This document shows positions 47,867 through 57,192 of a DNA stretch of 64,000 nucleotides, one piece after another. Where the stretch lies: contig CAWGMT010000025.1 in assembly GCA_963823675.1 (NCBI GenBank), forward strand, positions 496,001-560,000, written 5' to 3'. Position 1 is the stretch's first letter, and every line of letters starts with the position of its first letter. Source of the DNA: CAWGMT01 sp963823675 (GTDB lineage: Bacteria > Planctomycetota > Planctomycetia > Isosphaerales > Isosphaeraceae). The translations under genes and the position numbers were made by a program. A model generated the notes under the pieces. That model made no database searches and was not told where the DNA came from. It worked only from the letters and a program-made list of their open reading frames with translations.

Positions 47867-49177
47867 ATGTTTGGATGCACGCTGTGGTCGACTGTTCTGG
47901 GATGGCTATGCCTGGTTAATTCTGGCCAGGCTGGCGATCCGCAGGCTGAACGCTCGGGGCGTACGATTCCGGTTGCGGCCGCCCGAGACGAAGTCGCGAC
48001 CGTCGAAGTAACCGCCTCAAAGCTCGAGGTTTACGATCGACCGCACCCAACCGCATTCTTGACCGGCAACCTCAAGCAGGGTGTTCAGGTCAACGTTCGC
48101 GAGCAAGTCGCCGGAGGCTGGCTGGCAATCGACCCTCCCTCCTCGGCCATCTGCTGGATCGACGGTTCCTCTCTCGACTTCGGGTCAGACACGGTGCGTT
48201 CAGGGAGCCACTTCGGCGATCCGGCGGGTTCGACGGCGGCGATTCCGACCCGCGCGTGGGTCGTGACGAGCCCGGCTGGTTTGCGCTCGGGACATCCATC
48301 GGCCCGGCTGCCGGGGCCACCATGCGGCTCCCTTTCCAAGGGAACCATGGTCAATCTTGTCGACCGGCCTCCGATCAAGGCGGGCCGGGGAAAGACCTCT
48401 ACCTCCTGGTACGCGATCATGCCGCCACCCAGCATTGTGCAGTACATCCGTGCCGACGGTACGCGTCCCGCCATATCCCAGCGTCCCGCGACACCGCCGC
48501 GGAATGCGGCCGCCGCCGAAAGACTGGCGGCTTATGAACCCATCCAGGACGGTCCTGCCAGCGTCGAGAAACTCCACCCTCCCGAAACACAGCCCGGCAT
48601 CCGCGCGGAGAACTCGGCCGAAAACCTGCCCGCTGGCATTGCATCGGAGATCGCGAATGTCGAGGCGATGCATCGGGCGATTCTTTCCGACCAGCCGATC
48701 GACCAGTGGCGCTTCGAGACGGTGCGGGCGCGATATCAGGCGATCCTGAAACGCGCCGGCGCGAACCCTGCCGTGGCGGAAGCGATCCGAGGCCGGCTCG
48801 CGCGGGTGACCCAGCACGAGCAGGCCGCCGGGGCCGCGCGCACGATCCAGACGATTCTCGCCCGGAGTCATCGACGCGACAGCGAGGTTGCCGCCGCCGA
48901 GCGCCGACGGTCCAACCCCGGGCGAGAGCAGCCGCGCGCTTTCAGCGCACAGGGGCTCGTGAAGCCATCGGCGCGAATGGTCGATGGGCGCCGGCTCTAT
49001 TCCCTGGTCGGCCCGGACGGTCTGATGGTTGCCTACCTGGATGTACCGCCCGGTCTGGACATCGAACCGCTCCTGACCCACCGCGTCGGGGTACGCGGAG
49101 TCACCCATTACAACGAAGACTTGGGCGCGCGACTGATCACGGTCCGGGACGTGGAACCGATCGAGACCAGACGGTGA
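47867..49177 (+). CDS. Secreted SH3-like protein of unknown function
   Basis: A 436-residue protein with a short signal peptide (WSTVLGWLCLVNSGQAG). Two SH3b-like beta units follow: VEVTASKLEVYDRPHPTAFL with GVQVNVREQVAGGWLAIDPP, and RAWVVTSPAGLRSGHPSARL with TSTSWYAIMPPPSIVQYIRA. The middle is a charged helix (VEAMHRAILSDQPIDQWRFE, RYQAILKRAGANPAVAEAIR), and the C-terminus repeats an SH3-like pattern (RLYSLVGPDGLMVAYLDVPP, RVGVRGVTHYNEDLGARLIT). I recall similar planctomycete envelope proteins without assigned role. Peptidoglycan or cell-wall binding is a guess from the fold. Start chosen by signal peptide. Confidence 0.65.
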   Translation: MFGCTLWSTVLGWLCLVNSGQAGDPQAERSGRTIPVAAARDEVATVEVTASKLEVYDRPHPTAFLTGNLKQGVQVNVREQVAGGWLAIDPPSSAICWIDGSSLDFGSDTVRSGSHFGDPAGSTAAIPTRAWVVTSPAGLRSGHPSARLPGPPCGSLSKGTMVNLVDRPPIKAGRGKTSTSWYAIMPPPSIVQYIRADGTRPAISQRPATPPRNAAAAERLAAYEPIQDGPASVEKLHPPETQPGIRAENSAENLPAGIASEIANVEAMHRAILSDQPIDQWRFETVRARYQAILKRAGANPAVAEAIRGRLARVTQHEQAAGAARTIQTILARSHRRDSEVAAAERRRSNPGREQPRAFSAQGLVKPSARMVDGRRLYSLVGPDGLMVAYLDVPPGLDIEPLLTHRVGVRGVTHYNEDLGARLITVRDVEPIETRR

Positions 49178-49195
49178 AGGGCGGAGGCCGCGCGG

Positions 49196-50625
49196 TTACT
49201 TGCCGGCCGGATGGTCGAGGCTTACGCGCTTACCCGCTCGAATCGCGTCGATCTCCCTGGATAGCGACTTGTGCAACGGCTCGGCCGCGGCCGGGTTGAA
49301 TCCGACATGAGCGGACTGCACGATCCCCTTGCCGTCGATGATGACGAGAGTGGGATAGCCTTCGACCTCGAATGCCCGGCCCACCGAGTTACTGGGGTCG
49401 AGTGCGATCCGTGCGATCGGGCTGCCGGCCAGGTTGATCTTCTTGGTGCTCAGTGTCTTCTCGACGAGCTTGCGAACCTCGGAGATCTCGGCGGGGTGAT
49501 CGTCCTGGCTCAGCGCGACGATAAGGACGTCTTTATCCGAGCCGGCGAGAGATTCGACCAGCTTCTGGATCTCGGGCAGCTCCATGAGACAGGGACCGCA
49601 CCACGTGGCCCAGAAGTCGATCAAGACCACCTTGCCGGCCAGCTCGGCCCTGGTGATCGTCTTGGTCTTGCCCGGACCGTCCAGCACCGTAAGTGTGAAA
49701 TCAGGCGCCGGCTTGCCGAGCTTTTCGCTGACCGCGGTCTTGGCTTCCTGGCCGCCGCCCTGGCCGGCGAGCGAGTCAACCTTGGTAAAGCCGTCGGGCG
49801 GCTGGAACGCGAATGATCGGTCGCCGGCGACTCGAGTCGAGACAGGCCCGGACGTCCAGCCAATCTGTTCGATCACCAGGGCCGCGCCCGCCGGAGTGCT
49901 CTTGGCCAACTGCTCGGGGTCGATCAAAAGCTCGATTCCCGCCAGCAGTTTTGTCTCGGGGTGCACGCGGAATATCAGGTCGGGACCGTCGGGGAGATCG
50001 AGCACGAAGGCGGGGTTTTCGGGTTTGGCGGCGTCGGCCGGTGAGGAAGCCGGTTTGGCCGGCGCGGGCTGAAACGAACCGTTAAGCTGGCCGATCGAGG
50101 CAGCCGGATCCGGGGCTGTCAGGAGGCTCAACAGGACAAACATCGGCGCCCCGGCCGGCCCGCCAAAAAGGACCGCCCCCAGCGGTCCCTCGCGGAAGTT
50201 GTCAAGCCCGAGCTTCTGGGGCGCGACCGTCGTGACGTAACGCTTCAGCGGCATGACGGCGGTCGTGAGCTGAGCTCCATCACTGGCGACACGGACCAGG
50301 CCGGCGTCGAAGTCGAGCTTGTTGGGCGCACGAACGTCAGTCTGAGCGGTATGACCTGCTTCTGCTCTTTGCCGGCCATGGTCATCGCGATGACAAACTG
50401 CCCCTGGTCGGAGTAGGACGCAAGCGACTTGTAGGCTCTGGCGACCTCGCCAAAAAGGGCGAGTGCTTGGGGATTGTCGGCCCTGGCGGCGGTCTTGCTA
50501 TTCTTGACAACCGGCGGCTGTGCCGAGGCCCTGTTACCAAGACTCATGGGGAGGCAAACAAGCGCGCCCAAAGCCAGCCGGATTGAGACAAGACGACCTA
50601 GTTTCCACGTCCGAATCGAGAACAT
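49196..50625 (-). CDS. Exported DUF2092-like/redoxin (TlpA-type) fusion, broken by one missing base
   Basis: About 476 codons. N-terminal signal (LVSIRLALGALVCLPMSLGN), then a DUF2092/LolA-like lipid- or protein-binding domain (FGEVARAYKSLASYSDQGQF ... LTTAVMPLKRYVTTVAPQ), then a thioredoxin-fold redoxin (GKPAPDFTLTVLDG, KVVLIDFWATWCGPCLMELP, GYPTLVIIDGKGIVQSAHVG). WCGPC makes it a likely periplasmic thiol-disulfide oxidoreductase. The halves lie in different frames: a C lost on the coding strand at 50324-50326 (CGCCCCAAC read as CGCCCAAC) restores LTFVRPNKLDFDAGLVRVAS. The span of 1,430 bases fits. GGAGGGGG precedes ATG 50625. Confidence 0.82.
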
Positions 50626-50767
50626 GACTGCCCCCCTCCGTTCAAAACGGCAAGCCCGACGGACGACGACACGCGGGCCGGCTCACCCGTCCGCCCGAGA
50701 TCAACCGAGCCATTCTATCGACACTCCTCGCCGATCACCACCTCAGCCCGATAAGCTTCTGATACTA

Positions 50768-50851
50768 ACCCGACGCGCCAGCGAGGGTTCCGGCGACGGA
50801 CTGCCGCGCTGGTGCTTCGGTTCAGTGTGATCCATCGCTGGCGCGTCGGGT
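50768..50851. repeat. 17-bp perfect inverted repeat (ACCCGACGCGCCAGCGA element)
   Basis: acccgacgcgccagcga (50768-50784) pairs with tcgctggcgcgtcgggt (50835-50851) around a 50-base loop. I recall this CCGACGCGCCAGCGAGG sequence as very abundant between planctomycete genes (it yields the spurious peptide LTRRASEG). It occupies the 50626-50917 gap, where no gene is seen. Confidence 0.75.
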
Positions 50852-50917
50852 GAGTGTTATCGGCGACCCAGGCACATGGGCGGATCGCGGTGCTCGGGCC
50901 GTCGTAACCCGTGGTGT

Positions 50918-52171
50918 TCAGCGAGAAGTGTCGTCATCGGAAGCCGTCTGTCCACAGCAAGGACGAGGCGGGAGCAGGTGGCCCATCTTGTCGCGCTTGG
51001 TGTCGATATAGCGCCGACGCTCGGCCACGGCTGGGGCGACGATCGGAACCTGATCGACGACCTTCAGGTCGTATCCATAGTACACAAACGCATCGGTTTT
51101 CTTGGGGTTGTTGGTCAGAAGGCGAACTCGGGAGAGGCCGAGATCCTTGAGGATTTGCAAGCCGATGCCGTAGTCGCGCGGGTCGGCGCGGTAGCCCAGG
51201 GCGACGTTGGCCTGGACGGTGTCAAGGCCGTTGTCCTGAAGGTTGTAGGCCCGGATTTTCTCGATCAAGCCGATGCCGCGGCCCTCTTGCGGCAGGTAGA
51301 TCAAGGCCCCGACCCCTTGGGCGGCGATCATCTCGAGCGCCATGTGGAGCTGGTCGCCGCAATCGCAGCGCAGCGAGTCGAGCAAATCGCCGGTAAAACA
51401 CGAGGAATGCAGCCGCACCAGCGGTGCTTCGACCGCGCGTAAATCGCCCATGACCAAGGCAATCGGCTCGTTGCCCGGCTCGTGCTGGACGCGGTAGCCG
51501 ATCACGCGGCCGCGGCCGTAGCGAGTCGGCAAGTCGGCCTCGGCGGCACGGTGCACCAGCTTCTCGCGGAGGCGCCGATACTTGATCAACGATTCGATCG
51601 AGACCATGGGCATGGCGTACTGGCTGGCGATCTCGTGCAGCTTTTCCCGCCCGGCCATCTTGATACCGTCGGTGATCTCGCAAACCACGCCGGCGGCGGT
51701 CAAGCCGGCCAATCGTGCCAGATCGACGGCGGCCTCGGTATGCCCCGCTCGGCGGAGCACGCCCCCTTCCTTGGCGACCAGCGGGAACAGGTGCCCCGGC
51801 TGGACGAAATCGTCGGTCCGAGAAGCCGGGTCGATGATCGCGCGAATCGTCCGGGCGCGTTCCTCGGCGCTGATGCCGGTGCGGCACGACCGATGGTCAA
51901 CCGGTATCGTATACGGAGTCTGGTGCGGAGCCGTGTTGCGATCGACCATCGGGCTGAGCCGGAGCCGCGCGGCGACCTCCGGGAGAATGGGCATGCAGAG
52001 CTGCCCGCGCCCGTGGGTGATCATGAAGGCGATGGTCTCGGGCGTAACCTTCTCGGCCGCCGCGATGAAATCACCCTCGTTTTCCCGGTCTTCGTCGTCG
52101 ACGACGATGATGATCCGCCCCTCCTTGAGAGCGCGAATCGCGTCGTCGATCCTGGAGATTTCGTCGTGCAT
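50918..52171 (-). CDS. ribBA: Bifunctional DHBP synthase / GTP cyclohydrolase II
   Basis: A 417-residue enzyme giving both riboflavin precursors. N-terminal RibB: IIIVVDDEDRENEGDFIAAA (Mg site), GRGQLCMPI, TDDFVQPGHLFPLVAKEGGV and RAGHTEAAVDLARLAGL. C-terminal RibA: LHSSCFTGDLLDSLRCDCGD (three Zn Cys), LIYLPQEGRGIGL, LLTNNPKK. ATG 52171 (MHDEISRID) fits the family and has AGGA upstream; the frame is open further upstream with non-family sequence. No other rib genes adjoin and no FMN riboswitch was recognised upstream. Divergent from the CDF gene. Confidence 0.94.
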   Translation of the reverse strand: MHDEISRIDDAIRALKEGRIIIVVDDEDRENEGDFIAAAEKVTPETIAFMITHGRGQLCMPILPEVAARLRLSPMVDRNTAPHQTPYTIPVDHRSCRTGISAEERARTIRAIIDPASRTDDFVQPGHLFPLVAKEGGVLRRAGHTEAAVDLARLAGLTAAGVVCEITDGIKMAGREKLHEIASQYAMPMVSIESLIKYRRLREKLVHRAAEADLPTRYGRGRVIGYRVQHEPGNEPIALVMGDLRAVEAPLVRLHSSCFTGDLLDSLRCDCGDQLHMALEMIAAQGVGALIYLPQEGRGIGLIEKIRAYNLQDNGLDTVQANVALGYRADPRDYGIGLQILKDLGLSRVRLLTNNPKKTDAFVYYGYDLKVVDQVPIVAPAVAERRRYIDTKRDKMGHLLPPRPCCGQTASDDDTSR

Positions 52172-52362
52172 GATCGGTTCCTGGCCAGCCAGACAAATGG
52201 CGAGAGTCGGGACCCGCGGGGGCTCGCCGTGCAGTTGCGTCAATCGCCCAATCTTGTATTGTACTCGAACTGGCCTCGCCAAGGGATCACGGCCGGAAGC
52301 GGCCGACCGATTCTTCACTGTCAAGCGGAGCCGGCGCGGCATTGTGGGAGCAAATTGAATCG

Positions 52363-53253
52363 ATGGAGTCCAGCGCGAACCTTTACCGCGATAGCCGCCG
52401 GGCTGCAATGTGGGGCATTGCCCTGAGTCTTGGCCTCGGGCTTGCAAAATTCGTCGGGGGGTTCGCCGGCCATTCGCTAGCCTTGGTCTCGGACGCCGTA
52501 CATTCGTTCGTCGACGCCGCCATTGCAGGCGCGCTCGTGGGCGCCCTCGTCGTCGCGGAGCGCCCGGCCGACCCGGAGCATCCCTACGGGCACGGGCGGT
52601 TGGAAGCTGTAGCCGGAGCCGGGCTGGCATTGGTTCTCCTTTTTCTCGCGGCCGGGATCGCGTGGGAGGCAGTAGCGACCCTCGCCGTAGAGCGTCCGCC
52701 CCCGGAGACATACACCCTCGTCATTGCGGCGTGCGGTGCGCTGGTCCAAGAAGGGTTCCATCGATACGCAAGCCAAGTCGCTCGTCGTTCCGGCTCGGGA
52801 GCCTTGATGGCCACGACGTGGGATTATCGCCTTGACGCCCTCGGTGGGCTTGCGGTGGTCCTCGGGGTGTCGCTCTCGAAATGGGGCGGACCGTCGTGGC
52901 AGTGGGCTGATCGCGTGGCGGCCCTCGGAATCGCCACGACAGTGCTCTTTATTGGCGGCCGGCTCTTGCTTGACAACACCAACGACTTGATGGATCGCCA
53001 AGCACCCCAGAACATCTTGGAAGAGGTTCGGCGCGCTGCGTCAATGGTCGCCGGGGTTCTTGGCGTCGAAACGCTTCGCGTACGGAAATCCGGGCTCGAA
53101 TACTTCGTCGATATCCATATCGAGGTAGCGCCCGACCTGACGGTTGAAGTCGGCCACGCAATCGCGCATGCCGTGAAGGATCGGATCCGGGACCAAGTGG
53201 CGGCAATTCGAGACGTCCTCGTTCACGTGGAACCGCACACTCGATCAAAGTAG
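52363..53253 (+). CDS. Cation diffusion facilitator (CDF) metal transporter
   Basis: A 296-residue proton-driven metal exporter with six membrane helices and a C-terminal cytoplasmic ferredoxin-like domain (VLGVETLRVRKSGLEYFVDI, HIEVAPDLTVEVGHAIAHAV). Metal-site helices: TM2 LVSDAVHSFVDA gives HxxxD, TM3 has HPYGHGRLEA, and TM5 has TWDYRLDALGG, DxxxD where Zn transporters usually have HxxxD, so metal preference may differ (Fe, Mn or Co are possible). ATG 52363 is chosen with GGGAG 12 bases upstream; a TTG at 52342 is an alternative. Confidence 0.88.
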   Translation: MESSANLYRDSRRAAMWGIALSLGLGLAKFVGGFAGHSLALVSDAVHSFVDAAIAGALVGALVVAERPADPEHPYGHGRLEAVAGAGLALVLLFLAAGIAWEAVATLAVERPPPETYTLVIAACGALVQEGFHRYASQVARRSGSGALMATTWDYRLDALGGLAVVLGVSLSKWGGPSWQWADRVAALGIATTVLFIGGRLLLDNTNDLMDRQAPQNILEEVRRAASMVAGVLGVETLRVRKSGLEYFVDIHIEVAPDLTVEVGHAIAHAVKDRIRDQVAAIRDVLVHVEPHTRSK

Positions 53254-54555
53254 GATTCTGCCCGTGACGCGGGTTTCGCTGAAGTTAAAGGGCGAATTGG
53301 GCTTGCGTACTCTCGCGATCTTCTCCGGGAATGGTAGTAAATGGGAGCCAGTGGGAGTAATCCGCTGGTTTTTTTCCGTTTTGGCCCCCGCGGTGCTCAG
53401 CCCCGGTCCAAGGAGCTGGCCAGCACCCCCTCGAGAAGCAAGGAGGTGGGGATTGCATCTAAACCAGGACCAACGCGAATCTTACGAATGGGAGAACCGT
53501 CTTCTAGGTATCGCCCCATGACCCCGTCGGTTACAGGTCCTGACAGTCACTGGATGGTCCAGTCTTCCGTCTGGATTCGCGATTTTCGTGTTATTGGTGG
53601 TTGACCTCTGTCTGAGTTTCCGATTCGCCGTCAGCCGTGCTGGCGCAGATGACACAGCAGACCGGCCGACGGCGTCACTCTCGTACGGTGCCATGCTCGA
53701 CACATACTTGGCACATACTCGGCATAGTGGGCACACCCTGGCGCGTGCCGAATTTTGCCGAGTATGTGCCGAGTATGCGGTCGGACGCCGGAATAACCGG
53801 TCAAACTCACCATTCCTGTCAGATCGAAAGAACCGCTCTCGCGCAGCCTTCCGTGCCAACCCGTGCGCATGGGAGTTCTGCGATGATCGTCAGAACCGGG
53901 TGAAACCGCACGAATCCACGAGTTAGCCGCCAGGTTGGCGCCCTCGGCCACGCCGAACCGAGGAAAATGCATCGGCGCGGCACTTGCTCGGCTCTCGATT
54001 ACCGGCCAAGATCACGCAGACTCGGCAGGTTTTATGCCTGGCCATCATTACCTCATCATTGCTACGCCTGGCCGTTACTGCTCTGACGCGCAAGCCCGGA
54101 TATGCGGCAGTCTGTCCGCGCGGCCGACCACTCCGGTCTGCCCGGCCCGCTTCCGTGCCCCGTCCCCCGCTTCAGTCCTGCGGCTCCGGTAACAACTAAC
54201 CGCGTAACCGTTTCCTTCTCCGCCGGGACCGAGCCCCACGGCACCGAAACCTGCACCCGATCGACGTCCGGGCCAGTTGTGGCTCCGGGCGAGCCTCGCC
54301 CTGCGCAGTTCTTGGGTGTCTGAATCCCCGACGTGAGCCAGCGCATAGGTCATGGGACAGCCGGTGTTCCGTCGTGCGGCTAACTCGCGAGTTGAAGTCT
54401 AATCCAGTCCCATGCTAAATTTGACGTCGGCGCAAGTCCGCGCGGTTATTCTCAATGCGTTCCGCCGAAAGGATTCTCCAAAATACGGGCTTCTACGAGT
54501 GTGATGGGGCGCAAAAAGCGGTTGACGTGCGATCGACACACGGATGGGGTCGGTA
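53254..54555. other. 1.3-kb gene-free region
   Basis: No frame here resembles a protein on either strand. It contains a tcgcgattttcgtgttattg element (53576-53595, then gtggttga) of the common non-coding kind and the nested repeat at 53701-53776. Likely a graveyard or repeat region left of the toxin-antitoxin pair. Confidence 0.5.
53701..53776. repeat. Nested direct and inverted repeats around CACATACTCGGCA
   Basis: Left side: cacatacttggca (53701-53713) then cacatactcggca (53712-53724). Right side: tgccgagtatgtg (53756-53768) then tgccgagtatg (53766-53776). The inner arms are a perfect 13-bp inverted repeat separated by 31 bases. Could be an operator, a recombination site or a MITE core. Confidence 0.65.
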
Positions 54556-54855
54556 ATGCCTTTCGCGATCATTTATTCCCCGGAGGCGGTTGACCACCTC
54601 GCGGCGCTCCCGAAGGCCTCTCAGAGGCTGGTGTTGAATCAAGTAGAAATCCAACTCACACACGAACCTGCGCTGCCCACACGGAAACGGAAGGTGCTGC
54701 AACCCAATCCCGTCGCGCCATGGGAGCTGCGATTGGGCGATCTTCGCGTCTTCTACGCGGTCGAAGAACAGCCAGAACATCGAGTCATTGTAGCGGCCGT
54801 GGGGTTTAAGCGGCATAATGAATTGTGGATCGGAAAGGAGAGAATCGACCTGTGA
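54556..54855 (+). CDS. RelE/ParE-family toxin-like protein
   Basis: A 99-residue protein: YSPEAVDHLAALPKASQRLV, LQPNPVAPWELRLGDLRVFY and VIVAAVGFKRHNELWIG match the RelE/ParE fold, with the WELRLGDLRVFY strand typical. RelE toxins cleave mRNA on ribosomes; ParE poisons gyrase; which applies cannot be told. ATG 54556 chosen; ATG 54544 would add four residues. The stop overlaps the next start (GTGA), so the antitoxin is translated with it. Toxin-first order is the reverse of the usual relBE order. Confidence 0.82.
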   Translation: MPFAIIYSPEAVDHLAALPKASQRLVLNQVEIQLTHEPALPTRKRKVLQPNPVAPWELRLGDLRVFYAVEEQPEHRVIVAAVGFKRHNELWIGKERIDL

Positions 54856-55163
54856 AAGCCATTGAAATATCCCAGGTTTCCGCCTTGGCGCCACATGTCA
54901 AGCCGGGCAGCTCTGAGCCTTTGCTGCTCACTGATCATGGACGCGTGGTTGCGACAATTGTCCCCGCCAACGAGGAGGATGCGGAAAGCATGCTTCTCAG
55001 CATCAATCCCAGGTTCGGCGCGATCTTAGAGCGGTCGCGAACTCGGCTGGAATCGGAGGGAGGACTGTCCAGTGAGGAAGTGCGAAAGCGATTGGGAATC
55101 CCAGCGGCATCGCGCACGGCAGCCCGCCATTCCAAGCGCCAGCCGAAAGGGGGCCGCGGTTAA
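54852..55163 (+). CDS. Phd/YefM-like antitoxin
   Basis: A 103-residue protein starting at GTG 54852: VKAIEISQVSALAPHVKPGS, EPLLLTDHGRVVATIVPANE is the Phd/YefM DNA-binding N-terminal domain, and FGAILERSRTRLESEGGLSS with EEVRKRLGI is the toxin-binding end, followed by a basic tail. It should neutralise the overlapping toxin and repress the pair. An ATG-initiated frame begins at 54825, but the 4-base GTGA overlap with the toxin gene is the better start. Confidence 0.8.
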   Translation: MKAIEISQVSALAPHVKPGSSEPLLLTDHGRVVATIVPANEEDAESMLLSINPRFGAILERSRTRLESEGGLSSEEVRKRLGIPAASRTAARHSKRQPKGGRG

Positions 55164-55179
55164 ACGCCGGGCGGGTTCG

Positions 55180-55511
55180 TGGGACACCATACCTCATTCG
55201 CGCGGGAGGCTTGCGCCGTCGCGAGCCCGTTCGCGGTAAGTCCGGTAAGCGTCGTCGCACAAGAACGTCGGCTGCCGGCGGTTTCCCCCCTTGGTGATGT
55301 GGTGGGGCTTTCCAGGTGCGACAACACGCGCCAGTCGAGGCATGACGAAGGACTGTCGATGTCCTGCAAGTCGTCAATAATTCGGTATGGTGTCCCCGGA
55401 ACCCGACAACACGCGCCAGTCGAGGCATGACGAAGGACTGTCGATGTCCTGCAAGTCGTCAATAATTCGGTATGGTGTCCCCGGAACCCCGGTATGGTGT
55501 CCCCGGAACCC
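55180..55511. repeat. Tandem 85-bp repeats with GGTATGGTGTCCC ends, one copy inverted
   Basis: Unit 1 at 55319-55403 and unit 2 at 55404-55488 are near-identical (cgacaacacgcgccagtcga ... ttcggtatggtgtccccgga). A partial third copy (cggtatggtgtccccggaac) lies at 55490-55509. The reverse complement gggacaccatacc is at 55180-55192, so the block is bracketed by inverted 13-mers. No gene in 55164-55561. Confidence 0.8.
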
Positions 55512-55561
55512 AGCCCACGAAAGATTCCTTCCGCCATCGTGAGCCGAATCGCCGCCAGGCG

Positions 55562-57106
55562 TCACTCCTTTTTCAAGTAGGCTCGTCGCATGCGGCCGTA
55601 AGCCATGGTGACCTGGCCGATCAGCTCGTGAACTTCTTCACGGTCGTTTTCCTGGATGGCGTGCTTGAGCACCTCGAGCCGGTCGCGGAAGATTTTCGCC
55701 TTCATGCGCCGGTAGGGGTCGAGATCCCACTCGCGGAGGAAGACGCCGACCTGGAGTCTGCGAGTCCAGTCATCCCAGACGGGGATGAAGTGCTCCGCGT
55801 GCTTCCTGTCGCCGGACGAGGCGGCGGTGAGAACTTCGCCCTTGAGGATGGTCATCTCCTCGAAGACCTCCTTCGCTTCCGGGTAATAGGCAAAGCAGGC
55901 GATCACGCTGAAGGCGACCAGGCCCAATAGCGCGATCAAGCCCAGCACGGGCGCCGGGACCCTGATATCGGCCCAGCCCGCCGGTTGGTCTGTCGGCTCG
56001 GGCTGTCGTTCGATCCACTCCTCGACGCGAAAGCGCCGTCCGTAAACACGAAGGAACAGCCCGGCACCGGCCAAGGAAGCCACGACGATGAGGCTGACGC
56101 GCTCGAAGGGCTGTATTCCCTCGCGCAACTTGGTCACGACGGTCTGGGGCAAGTACGAATCGTGCGGGCTGAACGGGTTGCAGTACATATCGAAGGCATG
56201 CGTGTGGCCGGGGGGCGTGATTTCCGAGGGGTAAAGAGCGTTCTCGACCCCATAGGCGAAGCCGAGAATGCTCGCCACCAAGAGCGCGAGCCAGACGATC
56301 GCCCTCGCGACGCCGTACTTGCGGAGCATCCAGGCGATGAGCCCGAGGTTGACCCCCGCGCCGAGGGTCAAGAGGACAAAGGCCGCCCCGACCGAGTTTG
56401 CGTGCTGGAACATCGAGCCGAGCTGTGACATCGCCACCATCGGCGACGCGTAGGCCGGAATCGCCACACCGGCCATTGCCAAGGGCGCGTAGCGGTTTTT
56501 GTGCTCCATCGTCATTTGAAGCGAGCCCGGTGGGAGGACCGCGCTCAGGAGCGCGACGCCAAGCAAGCCAACGAAGATGTAGCCCAGAGATGCGCCGGTA
56601 ATCTCCCGCGCGGCAAAGGACCCCATCGCGGCCATTCGTCTCACTCCATACGCAACCGCTGGTGGCGCCGGTTCCTGGTGCGCGGTCTCCGGGAACAACC
56701 GGTTCAAGACGGCACCGACGCCCGTGACGATGATCATTGAACAAAACGCGAAGGTGAGGATCACAAACGGCTCGGAGAGGGTCAGCCCGTACAACATTGA
56801 TAGCGGGTTGAAGAGCGGCGCGGTCATGGCGAAAGCCAGAATCGCGCCGACCGACACGCCCGAACGGCGCATCTGACGGACAATCGGAATGACGCCCAGC
56901 GAGCAGACGGGCAACAGCATCCCGACCAGCCACGCCTGGGGTAACTCGCGCCAGGTTCCGCAGCCAAACAGCCGACGCGTATTGTGCTGACCCAAGAGAC
57001 GGTGGAAAACGGCGGCCACGACGAGCCCCACGAGAATTGTTGGGGCTGCCATGATCGCTGCTTGGGCGACGCGCAGAACTGCGCCCCAGAAGATGACTTC
57101 AAACAT
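55562..57106 (-). CDS. DUF318/YraQ-type permease
   Basis: A 514-residue membrane protein with about ten helices. VCSLGVIPIVRQMRRSGVSV and FAMTAPLFNPLSMLYGLTLS are the paired core motifs of the ArsP/YraQ permease family, whose members move organoarsenicals or unknown solutes. The loop MYCNPFSPHDSYLP and a soluble C-terminal helical domain (MTILKGEVLTAASSGDRKHA, RDRLEVLKHAIQENDREEVH) are additions; the latter resembles the helical part of the lipoprotein encoded just upstream. ATG 57106 (MFEVIFWG) begins the first helix. Probably cotranscribed with the His-rich lipoprotein (86-base gap). Confidence 0.78.
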   Translation of the reverse strand: MFEVIFWGAVLRVAQAAIMAAPTILVGLVVAAVFHRLLGQHNTRRLFGCGTWRELPQAWLVGMLLPVCSLGVIPIVRQMRRSGVSVGAILAFAMTAPLFNPLSMLYGLTLSEPFVILTFAFCSMIIVTGVGAVLNRLFPETAHQEPAPPAVAYGVRRMAAMGSFAAREITGASLGYIFVGLLGVALLSAVLPPGSLQMTMEHKNRYAPLAMAGVAIPAYASPMVAMSQLGSMFQHANSVGAAFVLLTLGAGVNLGLIAWMLRKYGVARAIVWLALLVASILGFAYGVENALYPSEITPPGHTHAFDMYCNPFSPHDSYLPQTVVTKLREGIQPFERVSLIVVASLAGAGLFLRVYGRRFRVEEWIERQPEPTDQPAGWADIRVPAPVLGLIALLGLVAFSVIACFAYYPEAKEVFEEMTILKGEVLTAASSGDRKHAEHFIPVWDDWTRRLQVGVFLREWDLDPYRRMKAKIFRDRLEVLKHAIQENDREEVHELIGQVTMAYGRMRRAYLKKE

Positions 57107-57192
57107 CGCTTGACCACCCTTCGTATCGCGCGGCGGCGGCTCTTGGCTTGCCCGTCCACGCCTCAAGATCCAGTACGGTCAACCCCCACTTT

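Noticed and set aside
52172..52362. FMN riboswitch upstream of ribBA
   Set aside because: The region is only 190 bases and shows no RFN-type conserved blocks.
53254..54555. Small ORFs of 60-125 codons on both strands
   Set aside because: They overlap one another in several frames, run through repeats and resemble no protein family.
55319..55511. Possible CRISPR array
   Set aside because: The units are contiguous 85-bp tandem copies with no unique spacers and no cas genes nearby.
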